From assembly GCA_030762935.1 (NCBI GenBank), contig CM060899.1, positions 10,083,001 through 10,147,000 of the forward strand: a stretch of DNA of 64,000 bases, read 5' to 3'. The notes beneath the pieces were generated by a model. That model searched no databases, was not told the origin of the DNA, and saw only the letters and a program-made list of their open reading frames with translations. Both the position numbers and the translations under genes were made by a program. The DNA comes from Hymenopus coronatus. Taxonomy: Eukaryota > Arthropoda > Insecta > Mantodea > Hymenopodidae. The number at the start of each line of letters is the position of its first letter. Positions within the stretch are counted from its first letter, which is position 1. Positions 62,751-64,000 of this stretch are shown here, in pieces.

Positions 62751-64000
62751 AATTGACAAGTGGCAGGAGGCCATCATCATACCCATTCCTAAACATGGAA
62801 AAGACAGCCATCTTCCTTCCAGTTACCGTCCTATCTCCCTCTCCAGTTGTGTATGCAAAGTGATGGAACGCATGATCAATGGACGGTTGGTGTGGTAGCT
62901 GGAATCCCACAATTTTCTGACTAACACTCAGTGTGGTTTTTGACGACATCGATACGCAACTTGCCACCTTGTCTCGCTGTCAACTCAGATCATGGACGGG
63001 TTTCTAAAGAACAGCCCAACAGTTGGGATATTTTTTACCTCAAGAGGGGGCTTATTATACGTATTGGCGGGCAGAGATTTTGCGCTCCCTCCATAGCTGG
63101 TATATTTGTGGACACCTACCACTGTTCATTCAGGAGTTTATGCGGGACCGTGCTTTTCAAGTAAGGGTCGGTTCGGTTTGTTCTAACTAGTTCAAGGGAA
63201 CGGAGTGCCGCAGAGCTCAGTACTAAGGGTCACGCTGTTTGCTATGGCGATTAATTCCATATCGCAATGTGCTCCCCCAGATGACGACTTTGCTATCTTC
63301 TCCACTTCTCAGCTTACGCCGGTTTTGGAACGCCGTCTCCAGCGGTGTTTGCACAATCTCTATGATTAGAGTGCGAAAAACGGCTTTTGTTTCTTGCGCC
63401 AAAGGTGGCGAACGTCACCTTCTGTTCATCTCGAGCCTACTTCCTTTCGCAAAAGAGGTGAGATTCCTGGGGTTGATATTCGATCGGAAATTATGCTGGT
63501 CACCTCATATAGCACAGCTTAAAGCGCATACTAAGCGGGAATCTTGGGGAGCAGATTGGACAGTACTGATGCTGCTTTATTTTGCACTGATCCGATCAGA
63601 GTTAGACTACGGATGTATTGTTTATGCCTCAACACGCCCATCTGGGCTGAGAAAGTTAGACACTGTCCACATTCGGGGCATCTGTGTGACTGAACTAGCC
63701 CAGTTGTGAACCTCTATGCCGAATCTGCCGAACCCCCTCTGCGCTGTCGGCGGGAAGTTCTTCTATCTAATTATGGCTGTAGCTTGAAGTGCATACCTGC
63801 GCATCCTTCGTTTGTTCCCCTTTTTCGATTCTGAATTGGACGACCGTTATAGAATTCTCTTACGTAGTCCAACACCTGCAGGATTTCGCTTCCGAGAGCT
63901 GCTTCGAACACAAGATCTTGATATACCTCACATGTTTCCAAAGGGGGAGATGGTGCACCCACCTTGGTTACGTACTTCCTCCCACATAGATCTCGGGAAA
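62751..64000 (+). mobile_element. I-group copy 4, 5' truncated, runs off window
   Basis: It starts within RT at WQEAIIIPIPKHGKDSH, then SSYRPISLSSCVCKVMERMI. Motif A is destroyed (IFFTSRGGLL for FFDLEKAYDT). Motif B reads NGVPQSSVLRV. Motif C region reads PDDDFAIF with a small deletion before it. Later parts (LPFAKEVRFLGLIFDRKLCW, GFRFRELLRTQDLD) follow to the window end, so RNase H lies beyond. The sequence is closest to copy 1 (KDRHLPSSYRPISL, ISQCVP versus ISQCAP), so the two are one subfamily. It is inactive. The 5' truncation is the usual result of incomplete reverse transcription. Confidence 0.85.

Noticed and set aside
62578..62967. 129-codon minus frame
   Set aside because: Antisense across the endonuclease fragment and copy 4; both plus-strand readings have family motifs.

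Overview
This is a eukaryotic window, almost certainly from a repeat-rich, AT-rich invertebrate genome. An arthropod or mollusc is my best guess, but nothing in the sequence fixes the lineage. The basis is the mix of I-group and CR1/Jockey-group non-LTR retrotransposons, Penelope-like elements, tRNA-derived SINEs, and one intron-containing C2H2 zinc-finger gene with canonical GT/AG splice sites. There are no bacterial operons, rRNA genes, CRISPR arrays or intact tRNA genes.

Layout. (1) 0.3-15.3 kb is one old CR1/Jockey-group element (host A: ORF1 with an SGNH-esterase domain, ORF2 with endonuclease and reverse transcriptase). It is interrupted twice by younger, GC-richer I-group elements. Copy 1 (805-6614) sits in the host ORF1 and copy 2 (7781-12698) in the host endonuclease domain. 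Both are framed by readable 10-11 bp target-site duplications. (2) 15.3-22.7 kb is AT-rich with decayed relics: a BED/hAT-like gene, a Ty3/Gypsy integrase piece and a LINE C-terminus. (3) 22.8-24.7 kb is a Penelope-like element with a tRNA-type SINE inserted in it. (4) 26.0-35.1 kb holds three relics of one DDE-like transposase family (copy 1 on minus, copy 2 on plus, and a short deletion derivative), plus a second CR1-type element. A further relic lies at 56.3-57.1 kb.

(5) 38.55-60.05 kb is the one apparently functional host gene: a three-exon C2H2 zinc-finger gene on the plus strand. The exons are 38606-39079, 41315-41346 and 59113-60040. Splice phases match exactly and predict 477 residues with eight fingers. 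Its 17.8 kb second intron has collected SINEs, a minus-strand CR1-type element (host B, ORF1 with PHD-like finger and SGNH esterase), a third I-group copy (about 46005-51709) inside host B ORF1, an unidentified 132-codon ORF, a transposase relic and a long foldback repeat. (6) Downstream of the gene lie an RNase H fragment of a different non-LTR family, diverged tandem repeats, an endonuclease fragment, and a fourth I-group copy that runs off the window end.

How it works together. Apart from the zinc-finger gene, essentially everything recognisable is mobile DNA. None of the copies looks active: each I-group copy has frameshifts and several have lost catalytic residues, as noted per entry. 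All coordinates of decayed elements are approximate at the edges. Domain calls come from reading motifs by eye, not from any search.
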